DNA from: Pseudomonadota bacterium
GTDB lineage: Bacteria > Desulfobacterota > Binatia > Binatales > Binataceae
NCBI GenBank assembly: GCA_021325025.1
Contig: JAJPHZ010000016.1
Coordinates: 434,001-498,000, forward strand
Direction: 5' to 3'
Length of the DNA stretch: 64,000 nt
Shown: positions 16,168 through 25,282 of the stretch, one piece after another
How the letters are laid out: the number at the start of each line of letters is the position of its first letter
Numbering within the stretch: the stretch's first letter is position 1
The notes under the pieces: generated by a model
Told to the model about the DNA's origin: nothing
Databases searched by the model: none
What the model saw: the letters and a program-made list of their open reading frames with translations, nothing else
Program-made: the position numbers and the translations under genes

Positions 16168-18234
16168 GTGAAGGCGGGCGAGGAGTTCTTCAACTTCTAT
16201 AATCACGACTTCGTGCGGGTCGCCGTGGCGCTGCCGGCGGTCAAGGTCGCCGACCCCGCCTTTAATGGCTTCCAGACCATCGAAATGATGCGGGCGGCGG
16301 CTGAGCGCAAGGCCGTCGTCGTGTTGTTTCCGGAACTGGGGCTGTCGGCTTACTCCTGCGAGGACCTCTTCCATCAGCGCGCCCTGCTCGACGGATGCCG
16401 CATGGAACTGGGCCGCATCGTCAAGGCCAGCGAGATATACCCGGTGCTGACCGTGGTCGGCGTCCCACTTCAGGTCGACCACCTGCTGTTCAACTGCGCA
16501 GTGGCGATCAATCGCGGACGCATCCTGGGCGTGGTGCCCAAGACTTTTCTGCCCAACTACCGGGAGTTTTACGAGGCGCGCCAGTTCGCCCCCGCCGACC
16601 GCGCGCTGCGCGGCGCAATCGAGTTGTGCGGCCAAAGCGACATCCCGTTCGGCACTAACCTGCTCTTCCAGGCTGACTCGCAGCCGCTGTTGAAACTGCA
16701 TGTCGAGATCTGCGAGGACCTGTGGGTGCCGATTCCGCCCTCCAGTTACGCCGCGATGGCGGGGGCGACGGTGATGCTCAATCTGTCGGCGTCCAATATC
16801 ACGGTGGGCAAGGCCGCCTACCGCCATCAACTGGTCGCCAGCCAGTCGGCGCGATGCCTGTGCGCGTACCTGTATTCGGGCGCGGGACCCGGCGAGTCGA
16901 CCACCGACCTGGCGTGGGACGGCCACGCGCTGATCTACGAAAACGGCAACCTGATCGCGGAGTCGCATCGGTTTTCCGTCGAGCCGCAGATGATCTGCGG
17001 CGAGCTCGACCTCGAACGGCTGAGCCAGGAGCGGATGCGCCAGACCAGCTTCGGTGAGGCGATTCGCTACGAACGCCAACGGCTGCGCGAGTTTCGCACC
17101 ATCCCGTTCGCCCTCGAACTGCCCCGTCAGGGGCGGCTGATCGGCGATCGCGTCTATGAGCGCTTTCCCTACGTCCCGTCGGATCCCGCCACGCGCGATG
17201 AGCGCTGCGCCGAGGTTTACGACATCCAGGTCCAGGGGCTGGCCAAACGCTTGTCCTCCACCGGGATCAAAAACGCCGTGATCGGCATCTCGGGCGGGCT
17301 GGACTCCACGCAGGCGCTGCTGGTATGCGCCAACGCGATGGACCATCTGGGGCTGCCCCGCTCCAACATCCTGGCCTACACGATGCCCGGGTTTGCCACC
17401 AGTACACGCACCCTGGCGCAGGCGCGCCGCCTGATGAAGGCGATCGGCTGCGAATCCAACGAGCTGGACATCCGCCCCGCCTGCATCCAGATGCTCAAGG
17501 ACATCGGCCATCCCTACTCCGAGGGCAAAAACGTCTACGACGTGACGTTCGAAAACGTGCAGGCCGGCGAGCGCACCAGCCATCTGTTTCGCCTGGCCAA
17601 CCTGCGCGGCGGCCTGGTGGTGGGGACCGGCGACCTGAGCGAGCTGGCGTTGGGATGGTGCACCTACGGCGTCGGCGATCACATGTCGCATTACGCCGTC
17701 AATGCCAGCGTGCCCAAAACGCTTATCCGCCATGTCATCCGATGGGTCGCGGAGACCGAGCGGGTCGGGCCCGAGGCGAGCGCGGTGCTGATGGAAATCC
17801 TCGACACCCCGGTCAGTCCGGAACTGGTGCCGGGCGCGGCTGGCGATTCCGAACCGTCGCAGGAAACCGAAGCGATAATCGGCCCCTACGAACTGCAGGA
17901 TTTCAATCTTTACTATACGTTGCGGTTTGGCTATCCGCCGGCCAGGATCGCGTTTCTGGCCTACTGCGCATGGTCGGATCGGCTGCGCGGCGGATGGCCG
18001 GGTATTCCGGTGCAAGAGCGCCATCAATACTCAATTGGTCAGATCAAAAACAACCTCCGAATTTTCCTGCAGCGCTTCTTCGCGCAAAGTCAGTACAAGC
18101 GCAGTTGCATCCCCAACGCGCCCAAGGTCGGGTCGGGCGGCTCGCTTTCGCCGCGCGGCGATTACCGCGCGCCTTCCGACAGCGAGGCCACGGTCTGGCT
18201 CGAGGACCTCGACCTGATCCCGGATATCGAGTAG
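16168..18234 (+). CDS. nadE: Glutamine-dependent NAD+ synthetase
   Basis: This 688-residue two-domain enzyme makes NAD+ from nicotinic acid adenine dinucleotide. The N-terminal nitrilase-type glutaminase has the Glu ([14 protein letters not shown]), Lys ([12 protein letters not shown]) and Cys ([12 protein letters not shown]) triad. The C-terminal synthetase has the ATP pyrophosphatase loop [12 protein letters not shown] near residue 373 and [12 protein letters not shown]. The start is the GTG at 16168; it aligns with the family N-terminus that precedes [11 protein letters not shown]. The length matches long-form NadE. The GH17-like genes follow 6 bp later but are unrelated by function. Confidence 0.93.
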   Translation: MKAGEEFFNFYNHDFVRVAVALPAVKVADPAFNGFQTIEMMRAAAERKAVVVLFPELGLSAYSCEDLFHQRALLDGCRMELGRIVKASEIYPVLTVVGVPLQVDHLLFNCAVAINRGRILGVVPKTFLPNYREFYEARQFAPADRALRGAIELCGQSDIPFGTNLLFQADSQPLLKLHVEICEDLWVPIPPSSYAAMAGATVMLNLSASNITVGKAAYRHQLVASQSARCLCAYLYSGAGPGESTTDLAWDGHALIYENGNLIAESHRFSVEPQMICGELDLERLSQERMRQTSFGEAIRYERQRLREFRTIPFALELPRQGRLIGDRVYERFPYVPSDPATRDERCAEVYDIQVQGLAKRLSSTGIKNAVIGISGGLDSTQALLVCANAMDHLGLPRSNILAYTMPGFATSTRTLAQARRLMKAIGCESNELDIRPACIQMLKDIGHPYSEGKNVYDVTFENVQAGERTSHLFRLANLRGGLVVGTGDLSELALGWCTYGVGDHMSHYAVNASVPKTLIRHVIRWVAETERVGPEASAVLMEILDTPVSPELVPGAAGDSEPSQETEAIIGPYELQDFNLYYTLRFGYPPARIAFLAYCAWSDRLRGGWPGIPVQERHQYSIGQIKNNLRIFLQRFFAQSQYKRSCIPNAPKVGSGGSLSPRGDYRAPSDSEATVWLEDLDLIPDIE

Positions 18235-18240
18235 CCGTAG

Positions 18241-19803
18241 GTGCCGAAAACCGCTTTGGGACCGCTCCTGCCCCTGGTCCTGCTGGGGCTTCTGTCGGCG
18301 TGCGCGATCGCGCCTCCCGCCAACCATCCCGCGGACCCAGTTGTCAAGGCTGAGGCATCCGGGAGCGCATCGGCGGCGAAGGACAGCCGTTCGCCGCTCG
18401 GTCTCGACTACAGTCCCGAGGCGCGCTGCTCGGATAACAATCTCACCTGGCTTGGCAGCGAGCGGCCCCACGCCTGTCAGCCGCAGCCGGGTCAGGCGTG
18501 CGGGGCCAGTCTCAACACCTGCCCCGCGCGCTGCCAGCAATGCTACGACGACGACCTTGGGTTCATCCGGCGCAACCTCAAGGTCGACACCATCACCATT
18601 TACCAGCCGAATTATTACATCCTCAAAGCGGCGCAGCGGCTTCAGATGAAAGTGGTGGTCGGGCTGATGAACGACGCGGTGCTCGGCCTGGCGATGCCCG
18701 ACACACGGACCGATTGCGCCGTCGGCGGCAAGCCGCTTTACCTGTGCGGCAGCAATTACGCCTCGGCGGTAATCGACGGCGCCTGCATCGACACCGTCGG
18801 CGGCGATCCGTTCGCGCCGTGCGTCAGCCGCTGTGCGATTCGCTCGGACCCGGCGCGCGACTGCGTCAAGGGCGACTGCTCCTGCGCGGCAGACTCCGAC
18901 TGCAAGGGCGGGTCGAATCGATGCCTGCGCGGAGCCTATGTCGCGCCGCTCGACAACGCCGCCACGGGCGAGTTCTTGCGCGACGGCACGGTGGTCGCGA
19001 TCCAGTTGGGCAACGAATTCTTTAAGCAGTGCCAGATACCCCAGGTCCCGGGCCAGAATCAGCCGTGCTGCGGGCGCAGCGCCAACGGAGCTTGCCGCGC
19101 ATGGACGATCAATCGCCAGGTCTATAGCACCGCGGCGCGGACCCTGCGTCAGGCTTTGGATCGCCGCGGCCTGCAGCACGTTAAAATCGCCGTCGGACTG
19201 GTCGGAAAGCAGGGCGTCGACTTCTGCCGCGGCGGCGCGCCCCCGCCGGGAATCGATTATATTTCCGCCCATGCATACTGCGATCGGGTCGCCGACGTGC
19301 CGCCGCGATGGGATGTCATCGACGGCGTCCGCTGCTGGCAGCAGGCCCATGATGAATACTTCGCCGCCGACCAGAAAGCGTGCGGCGCCGCGCGCACGTA
19401 CCTGGGCGAGTCGGGGTTCAACAGCGGATGCCCCTCGATGGCCAACCATGACACGCTGCTCAAGGCCGAGCGCGACTACATCGGGGCGATGCTCGCGGCG
19501 CAGCCGCAATGCCGGGGTACATCCGATCCGGCCGCGCCGCTGCCCAGCTTCCTGTTTGAATTCGCCGACACCGGGCCGCGGGAAGGCTGCCTGAGCGGCT
19601 GCAGCGATCGCAAACGCTGCTATCCCAGTTGTTGCTGCAAGCACCGATGCTCCGCAACGGCGATCTGCGCGCCCGAATGCCCGTCGTGCTTCGGCAACGG
19701 CTACTTCGGCCTGTTTCACACCCCCGGCTACCGCACCGCCGGCTTTCCGCCCGAGCCCAAGTTCGACCCCATGCCTTCGCTGCTCTGCCCGGTCCCGCAA
19801 TGA
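18241..19803 (+). CDS. Cysteine-rich GH17-like secreted lipoprotein (copy 1)
   Basis: This 520-residue exported protein begins at GTG with a lipoprotein signal (lipobox LSAC, Cys21). The core resembles a (beta/alpha)8 glycosidase of GH17 type. TITIYQPNYYILKAAQRL and MKVVVGLMND correspond to the early strands, AIQLGNEFF carries a likely acid/base Glu, and YLGESGFNSGC a likely nucleophile Glu, as in the GH17 'NE' and 'ETGW' motifs. It is very rich in cysteine (about 38), with a DSDC-type insert (GDCSCAADSDC) and a C-terminal Cys cluster. No known domain explains these clusters. It is followed by a paralog with a 4-bp overlap. The substrate may be a beta-glucan, an inference from the fold. Confidence 0.7.
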   Translation: MPKTALGPLLPLVLLGLLSACAIAPPANHPADPVVKAEASGSASAAKDSRSPLGLDYSPEARCSDNNLTWLGSERPHACQPQPGQACGASLNTCPARCQQCYDDDLGFIRRNLKVDTITIYQPNYYILKAAQRLQMKVVVGLMNDAVLGLAMPDTRTDCAVGGKPLYLCGSNYASAVIDGACIDTVGGDPFAPCVSRCAIRSDPARDCVKGDCSCAADSDCKGGSNRCLRGAYVAPLDNAATGEFLRDGTVVAIQLGNEFFKQCQIPQVPGQNQPCCGRSANGACRAWTINRQVYSTAARTLRQALDRRGLQHVKIAVGLVGKQGVDFCRGGAPPPGIDYISAHAYCDRVADVPPRWDVIDGVRCWQQAHDEYFAADQKACGAARTYLGESGFNSGCPSMANHDTLLKAERDYIGAMLAAQPQCRGTSDPAAPLPSFLFEFADTGPREGCLSGCSDRKRCYPSCCCKHRCSATAICAPECPSCFGNGYFGLFHTPGYRTAGFPPEPKFDPMPSLLCPVPQ

Positions 19804-21389
19804 TGCGCGCAGTTCATGGGGTTGCAGGGATTTCGCACACCAGAATCAGGCCGCGGCTTTTGAACGCGGTCAGCCGGATTGTGCTATGCGCCGCTATCGC
19901 CGCGGCGGCGATAGGCACAATGGTGTCCGGCGCCGAGGCCGGCGGCAAAAACTTGGCTGATGTCCAGTCGCCCATCGGACTGGACTACGCGCCGGTGCGA
20001 TGCGCGGGGGACAACCCGTACTGGCTGCGGCGCGACGCGGTGGCGATCTGCAATCCGCAACTGGGCACGCCGCAGCGCCAATGCAATGGCAGCACCAGCA
20101 ACTGCCCCGGTCTGTGCGCCAAATGTTATGGCGAGGATCTGGCTTTCATCAGGCATCAGCTCAAGGTCAATACCATCACTATCTACCAGCCCAGTTATTA
20201 CATTTTGAAGGAAGCGCAGCGCTTGGGGATGAAGGTGGTGGTGGGGCTGCTCAACGATTCTGTAATCGGCCTGGCCAGCCCCGCGCGCCGCAAGGACTGC
20301 ACTTACGGCGCGGCGCCGCTGCATCTGTGCGGTTCGGATTACGCCGCAGCGCTGATCGACGGCGCCTGTATTGACCACGCCGGAGGTGATCCCTACAAAT
20401 TGTGCACCAGTCACTGCGCCGCACGCTCCAACCCGGCGCGCGACTGCGTGCACGGCGACTGCTCCTGCCAATCCGATTCAGACTGCCGCGGCGATTCGAA
20501 CCGCTGCCTTGGCGGCGCCTATCTGGCCCCGATGAACAATCCCGCCGCCGGCGAATTTCTACGCGACGGCACCGTCATCGCGATTCAGTTGGGCAACGAG
20601 TTCTTCCAGGCGTGCGAGCCGCTGGTCGTGCCCGGGATACATCAGCCCTGCTGCAGCCGCGACCCGAAGACCGGCCGATGCACCGCGTGGACGGTTACGC
20701 GCCGGGTGATCAGCGCGGCCGCCCGTACGCTGCGCGCCGCCCTCAACGCGCGCGGCCTTGATAGGGTCAAGATCACGGTCAACCTGGTCCAGGAACAGGG
20801 GCGGAAGTTTTGCCGCCATGGCAAGCCGCCCCCGGGCGTGGACTACGTCGCGACCCATTCCTACTGCGACTTCGTTGCGCAGATGCCGCCGCAGTGGCTG
20901 ACGCACAGCGGTGCCCAATGCTGGGAGCGCGCCCGCAGGGAATTCGCCATCGACCAGAAGGCCTGCGGCGCATCGACCACCTACATCGGCGAGACGGGCT
21001 TTAACAGCGGATGCCCGACGGCGCCCAATGCCCGCGCCCTGCTCGACGCGGAGAGGGACTTCGTCGATGCGATGGTCGGCGCGCAGCCCGCCTGCAACTC
21101 CAGGCCGAATCCCGCGGCGCCCTTTCCCAATTTCCTGTACGAATTCGAAGACGTCGGTCCCGCCACAGGCTGCCTGGCGGGCTGCGGCGACCGGCGCCGG
21201 TGCAGCTACAATTGCTGCTGCAAACACGTCTGTTCCGCCAATCAGCGCTGCGAGCCGGACTGCCCGCGCTGTGTCGGCAACGGCTACTTCGGGCTCTACC
21301 ATGCCCCGGGCTACGGCACTGACGGATTTCCGCCGGTCCCCAAGTTCGCCCCGATGCCGTCGCTGCTGTGCCCCGCCTCGCAGCAGTGA
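19800..21389 (+). CDS. Cysteine-rich GH17-like secreted protein (copy 2)
   Basis: This 529-residue paralog of the preceding gene is clearly similar along its length, with the same cysteine spacing, the TITIYQPSYYILKEAQRL strand, AIQLGNEFF, YIGETGFNSGC and the C-terminal CCCKHVC cluster. Instead of a lipobox it has a classical signal peptide ending near GAEAGG (residues about 20-42). It starts at ATG 19800, overlapping the previous stop (ATGA), so the two genes are translationally coupled. One product is probably lipid-anchored and the other released or periplasmic. Confidence 0.7.
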   Translation: MMRAVHGVAGISHTRIRPRLLNAVSRIVLCAAIAAAAIGTMVSGAEAGGKNLADVQSPIGLDYAPVRCAGDNPYWLRRDAVAICNPQLGTPQRQCNGSTSNCPGLCAKCYGEDLAFIRHQLKVNTITIYQPSYYILKEAQRLGMKVVVGLLNDSVIGLASPARRKDCTYGAAPLHLCGSDYAAALIDGACIDHAGGDPYKLCTSHCAARSNPARDCVHGDCSCQSDSDCRGDSNRCLGGAYLAPMNNPAAGEFLRDGTVIAIQLGNEFFQACEPLVVPGIHQPCCSRDPKTGRCTAWTVTRRVISAAARTLRAALNARGLDRVKITVNLVQEQGRKFCRHGKPPPGVDYVATHSYCDFVAQMPPQWLTHSGAQCWERARREFAIDQKACGASTTYIGETGFNSGCPTAPNARALLDAERDFVDAMVGAQPACNSRPNPAAPFPNFLYEFEDVGPATGCLAGCGDRRRCSYNCCCKHVCSANQRCEPDCPRCVGNGYFGLYHAPGYGTDGFPPVPKFAPMPSLLCPASQQ

Positions 21390-21477
21390 AATTGCCTGTC
21401 GGCACGGCTTGCGGCCGGCTTCTACATTTTGTATGACCCGCGACTGACGCAGGAATGCGCCGGGCGAACCCGCTCCT

Positions 21478-22260
21478 TCAATTCTTGAAGACCGGCTTGC
21501 GCTTTTCCAGAAACGCGCGCACCGCTTCCCTGGATTCCTCGCTGTGGATCAGCGCGTTGGTGCCGTCCTGCTCGTAGCGATAGCCGTCGCGGATGTTCAT
21601 GAATTCGATGATGGCCATGTTGCGCTTCGCCATCCTGATCGCCAGCGGGCTCTTCTCCGCGATGGTCGTGGCGATCTCCAGCGCCGCCTCCATCAGCCGC
21701 TGGGGCGGCACGCACTGCTCGAGGATTCCACGCCGGTACATCTCCGCCGCGCTCACGCGCTGGCCGGTGAACATCAGCATCCGCGCCTTGTACACGCCCA
21801 ACAGGCGCTGGGCGTGGCGTCCGCCGCCCAGCAATCCGACGTCGACCTCGGGCAGGCCGAAGGTCGCGGCCTCCGAGGCGACCAGGATGTCGCACGCCGC
21901 CGCCATGCACAGCCCGCCGCCCAGCGCGGCGCCGTTAATCGCGCCGATCACCGGGACGGGACATTCCATGATCGAATTGAAGGCCTCGCGCCCGGCGCGC
22001 GAGTAAATGCGCTGTGCGCCCGGACGCCGCGTCCCCTTGGCCGCGCTGGCGCCGCGCGCCTTGAGGTCGGCCCCCGCGCAAAAGCATTTGCCGGCCCCGG
22101 TCAGGATCGCAACGCGTACTTCGGGCAGGTCGTCGAAGGAATCGAACGCCGCCGCCATCGCTTCGACCATCGCCTGACTCATCGCGTTGACCGGCGGCCG
22201 ATCCAGGGTCACGGTCGCGATATGGTCCTTGATCTCGACGCGAACTTCCGGGCTGTCCAT
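21478..22260 (-). CDS. Enoyl-CoA hydratase/isomerase family protein
   Basis: This 260-residue crotonase-fold protein has the opening ATVTLDRPPVNAMS, the oxyanion-hole motif FCAGADLK and the second loop NGAALGGGLCMAAACDI. The position of the first catalytic Glu in ECH-1 is occupied by GGGLCMA, and the second region reads GLPEVDVGLLGG, so one glutamate (PEV) is retained. It may be a hydratase, isomerase or another crotonase. It is 10 bp downstream of the amidohydrolase-2 gene on the minus strand and is probably co-transcribed with it. Confidence 0.88.
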   Translation of the reverse strand: MDSPEVRVEIKDHIATVTLDRPPVNAMSQAMVEAMAAAFDSFDDLPEVRVAILTGAGKCFCAGADLKARGASAAKGTRRPGAQRIYSRAGREAFNSIMECPVPVIGAINGAALGGGLCMAAACDILVASEAATFGLPEVDVGLLGGGRHAQRLLGVYKARMLMFTGQRVSAAEMYRRGILEQCVPPQRLMEAALEIATTIAEKSPLAIRMAKRNMAIIEFMNIRDGYRYEQDGTNALIHSEESREAVRAFLEKRKPVFKN

Positions 22261-22270
22261 CGCAGATCTC

Positions 22271-23461
22271 TCAGATGCCGAGCTTGTACAGGCGCGACAC
22301 GTTGTCTCCCAGCACTTTGGCGCGCGCCTGCGGCGGCAGCTTGCCGGCCATCTCCTCCAGCTCCTCGATGTAATTGGCTACGTGGTCGGAATGCGGGAAG
22401 TCGCTGGCCCAGAAGAACTTGTCTGCGCCCTCCAGTTCGACTATCGCGGGCAGCGCGCGCTCGTCAGGATCGGCGGAAATCCAGACGTTGCGGCGGAAGT
22501 AGAAGCTGGGATTTTCCTTCAGCGGCACTTTGCGCCCGGCATAGCTGTTGAAGGCGGCGTCCATGCGGTCCAGCCAATAGCTGATCCATCCGGCGCCCGC
22601 TTCCAACAACACCAGCTTCAGGCGCGGAAACTTCTCGAAGGTGCCGTACTGCATGAAGCTGGTCAGCGCCTGGCGCAGGGAGTCGCCGGCCGTCACGTTG
22701 ATCCAGAAGTTGTGCCGATGCACGTACTCGAAGGCGTAGCGGCCCGAAAACGCCCACGGCGGTTCCCACGAGGGATGGATGCCCAGCGGCACGTCGAGTT
22801 CCTGCGCCTTGGCAAACAGCACGTCGTGGTCGGGATGCGCATGCGGTTTGCGCGTCATGGTGAATTGCGCCACCCAGCCGCCCTTGCAGCCGTCCTTGAC
22901 CGCCCGCTCCAGTTCCGCGGCGGCGGCCTGCGGATCGCCCAGTGAAAGATGCGCGGCGGCAAATAAGCGTCCCTCGCCTTCGGAGCACCAATCGACGATG
23001 GCCCGATTGTACGCGCGGCACATCGCCTGCGCGTAGTCGGCGTCGTCGCACTCGGTTTCCCATTGCAGGGCCAGGGTCGGATAGATGATCGCCGCCCGCA
23101 GCCCCTCTTTATCGAGCCGCTGCACGCGGCCCTGGGCGTCGAACGCGCCCAACGCGGGATTGGGACATTCGCCATAGGGAACGTTGGGATCCCATCGTTT
23201 GGTTTCGCGCGATGCGCCGAAGCGGCCGAAGATGGCGCCGCTGATGGTCGCGCCACGCGAGACCTTGGAGGGCCGTCCGTTGATCTCCAAATATTGCACG
23301 CCGTCGTCGGTCCATTTGAACTGCAGCGCGCGCGGTTTGTATTTCGCCTCGCTGTATTCCAGCCACAGCCTGGGCCCCTCGATGAAATGACCGTCGGCGT
23401 CGATCGCGCCGGGGTACTTCAGCTTGTGAAACTGCTCTTCCTGATACTGCATGATCGACAC
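22271..23461 (-). CDS. Amidohydrolase family 2 protein (paralog 2)
   Basis: This 396-residue Amidohydro_2 protein has IDADGHFIEGPRLWLEYSEA at the N-terminus, a central HPSWEPPWAF and the metal motif FWASDFPHSDHVANY near the C-terminus. A short N-terminal extension (MSIMQYQEEQFHKLKYPG) precedes the motif; the start may be the ATG at 23452. It differs from the other paralogs in the middle. It lies between the enoyl-CoA hydratase (10 bp) and the third paralog (32 bp), all on the minus strand, likely one operon. Confidence 0.85.
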   Translation of the reverse strand: MSIMQYQEEQFHKLKYPGAIDADGHFIEGPRLWLEYSEAKYKPRALQFKWTDDGVQYLEINGRPSKVSRGATISGAIFGRFGASRETKRWDPNVPYGECPNPALGAFDAQGRVQRLDKEGLRAAIIYPTLALQWETECDDADYAQAMCRAYNRAIVDWCSEGEGRLFAAAHLSLGDPQAAAAELERAVKDGCKGGWVAQFTMTRKPHAHPDHDVLFAKAQELDVPLGIHPSWEPPWAFSGRYAFEYVHRHNFWINVTAGDSLRQALTSFMQYGTFEKFPRLKLVLLEAGAGWISYWLDRMDAAFNSYAGRKVPLKENPSFYFRRNVWISADPDERALPAIVELEGADKFFWASDFPHSDHVANYIEELEEMAGKLPPQARAKVLGDNVSRLYKLGI

Positions 23462-23493
23462 TCCGCAATGCGGTTGAACTTGCCGTTGGGGCG

Positions 23494-24693
23494 TTACATC
23501 AGCTTGTAGGCGCGGGCCACGTTCTCACCCAGGATGCCGCGGGCCGCCTGCGGCGACATCTTGCGCACCAGTTCCACCAGTTCCTCCATGTAATTGGCGG
23601 GATGGTCGGAATGGGGAAAATCGCTGGCCCAGAAGAACTTGTCTGCGCCGACCGCGTCGGCGATCAGCGCCAGGCGCTGCTCGTCGGGGTCGGCTGAAAT
23701 GTAGCATTGCCGTGCGAAGTAGTACGAGGGCGGCTCGCGCAGCGGCAGCGCACCGCCCAGGATGGTGCCCTTGTATAGATTGTCGGCGCGGTCCAGCCAC
23801 CATCCGATCCATCCTGCGCCCGATTCCAGCACCACGACGCGCAATTTCGGAAATTTGTCGAACACTCCATAGGCGAACATCGTGGCAAACGGCATCTGCG
23901 TGCCCGCTCCCACGAACATGTCGGCGTACCACACGCGGGCCGGTCCGCGCATCCCGTCAAAGCGTTGATGCACGGTCAGGTGCGGCGGCTCGGTGCCGTT
24001 GGGATGGAAGGCGAGCGGCACGTCGAGGTCCTGGAGCGCGGCGAACACCGGGTCGTGGTCGCGATGGCCGTGCGGTTTGCGCGTCAGGGTGAATGGGATG
24101 CAGAACGCGCCCTTGCATCCATCCTTGACAGCGCGCTCCAGTTCGGTGACGGCCAGCGCCGGGTCGGCCAATGAGATGTGCGCGATCGGCACCAGGCGCC
24201 CGCCCGAGTCGCGGCAGAAGTCCACGATCCACCGGTTGTAGGCGCGGCAGTACGCATAGGTCAGCTCGACGTCGGCGCAATCGGGTTCCCACATGATGCC
24301 GATGGTGGGATAGATCACGGCCTTGCTCAGCCCTTCCTGATCCAGGCGCGCAAGACGCTCGCTGGGATCCATCGCGCCGAATGCCAGGTCCTTCGTATAG
24401 GTTTCCTCCGGCGTAATGCCGATGAAGGGCTTGTCGATTTTGCCCGCCTTCCACAGCTCACGCCGCTCCTTCATGCGATCGATCTCGCGGCCCATCGAGC
24501 CCAGCCGCGCCAGCGCCCCGCGTCCGGAGTACTTCGAAGGCCTGCCGTCGATTTCCAGGTATTCCCAGCCCTCGCCATCGCGCCGGATACGAATCGCACG
24601 GTCGCGATATCTGGGTTCAAGGTAGCGCTCCCACAAGTCGGGAGGCTCAAGGATATGGCCATCGGCATCGATCACCAGCTCCCCGTTCTTCAT
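23494..24693 (-). CDS. Amidohydrolase family 2 protein (paralog 3)
   Basis: This 399-residue Amidohydro_2 protein is the closest relative of the gene at 616-1836. It has IDADGHILEPPDLWERYLEP, RKPHGHRDHDPVFAA, HPNGTEPPHLT and WASDFPHSDHPANYMEEL, all equivalent to the paralog. It heads a likely three-gene minus-strand operon with paralog 2 and the enoyl-CoA hydratase. This context suggests degradation of a ring or carboxylated compound to acyl-CoA, but the substrate is unknown. Confidence 0.87.
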   Translation of the reverse strand: MKNGELVIDADGHILEPPDLWERYLEPRYRDRAIRIRRDGEGWEYLEIDGRPSKYSGRGALARLGSMGREIDRMKERRELWKAGKIDKPFIGITPEETYTKDLAFGAMDPSERLARLDQEGLSKAVIYPTIGIMWEPDCADVELTYAYCRAYNRWIVDFCRDSGGRLVPIAHISLADPALAVTELERAVKDGCKGAFCIPFTLTRKPHGHRDHDPVFAALQDLDVPLAFHPNGTEPPHLTVHQRFDGMRGPARVWYADMFVGAGTQMPFATMFAYGVFDKFPKLRVVVLESGAGWIGWWLDRADNLYKGTILGGALPLREPPSYYFARQCYISADPDEQRLALIADAVGADKFFWASDFPHSDHPANYMEELVELVRKMSPQAARGILGENVARAYKLM

Positions 24694-25282
24694 GGCGCCG
24701 CTCCTTTATGGAACGCACGTTACTCCAATCGGCCGGAGATGGAAAAGGGCCGTGTGATTTCCAAGGCGCGGTGAGAGCGGAGAAAACGCAAAAGATGAAA
24801 GCTGCGCTCATGCCCCAAAGCCTGCATCTACGCAAGGTCAACGATGACACGATCTTGCGCCTGCGCCGGCGCGCGGCGCGGAACGCCGCCCGATGGCGAC
24901 GGAGTATCGAGAAATTCTGTGCCAGGTTCTTGCGTGGGAAGTCGACTCCTCTGAACTGAAAGAGTTGACGTGGCTCTCTCTCACTTCAGTTCCCAGTGCC
25001 GGAGCTTGTGCGATAGCGTGGCGGCGGTTTTGTTCGCGGCGATGTGACGCCAACGGGCGATTGCGTTGCGCAATCTTGCCTGGAACGGTTTTTTGGTCTA
25101 AGTAAAAATTTAAAATTCCAGTTTCGACTGATTACTTCCGGTTAATTGCGCAGGGCTGACAGTGCAGCAAACCGAGATCACGTAAGCGAAAATCCGGATA
25201 AATCGCCTTCGAGCCGCCGTAGATGCGCTCCGCAGCGCCAGTGCGGCGGCAACTTTGAGCGGCGGGTGAAAGAGAAGTCTTC
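24694..25282. other. Long intergenic region (589 bp) with an antitoxin-like relic
   Basis: This gap separates the divergent amidohydrolase operon and the lipoprotein gene. It holds the FitA-like relic at 24795-25100. The remaining 25101-25282 stretch is less GC-rich in its first part (around TAAAAATTTAAAATT) and shows no gene; it probably carries the lipoprotein promoter, but I cannot identify boxes with confidence. Confidence 0.5.
24795..25100 (+). pseudogene. Frameshifted FitA/VapB-type antitoxin relic
   Basis: From ATG 24795 the frame reads LHLRKVNDDTILRLRRRAARN, typical of the ribbon-helix-helix FitA family. It then loses frame near 24885-24893. In the +2 frame beginning at ATG 24893 the continuation MATEYREILCQVL is what FitA proteins show next. 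The expected GRS of the family is scrambled at the junction, as if one base were lost. The remaining tail diverges, and no PIN-domain toxin follows. It is probably a decayed antitoxin gene, though a sequencing error at the junction is possible. Confidence 0.5.

Noticed and set aside
15760..18027. 755-codon minus-strand open frame opposite grxD and nadE
   Set aside because: It is antisense to two highly conserved genes and shows the Arg/His/Gln-rich composition of a GC-rich shadow.
16168..18234. NadE as a free nitrilase
   Set aside because: The C-terminal ATP-pyrophosphatase domain with SGGLDST is present, so it is the full bifunctional NAD synthetase.
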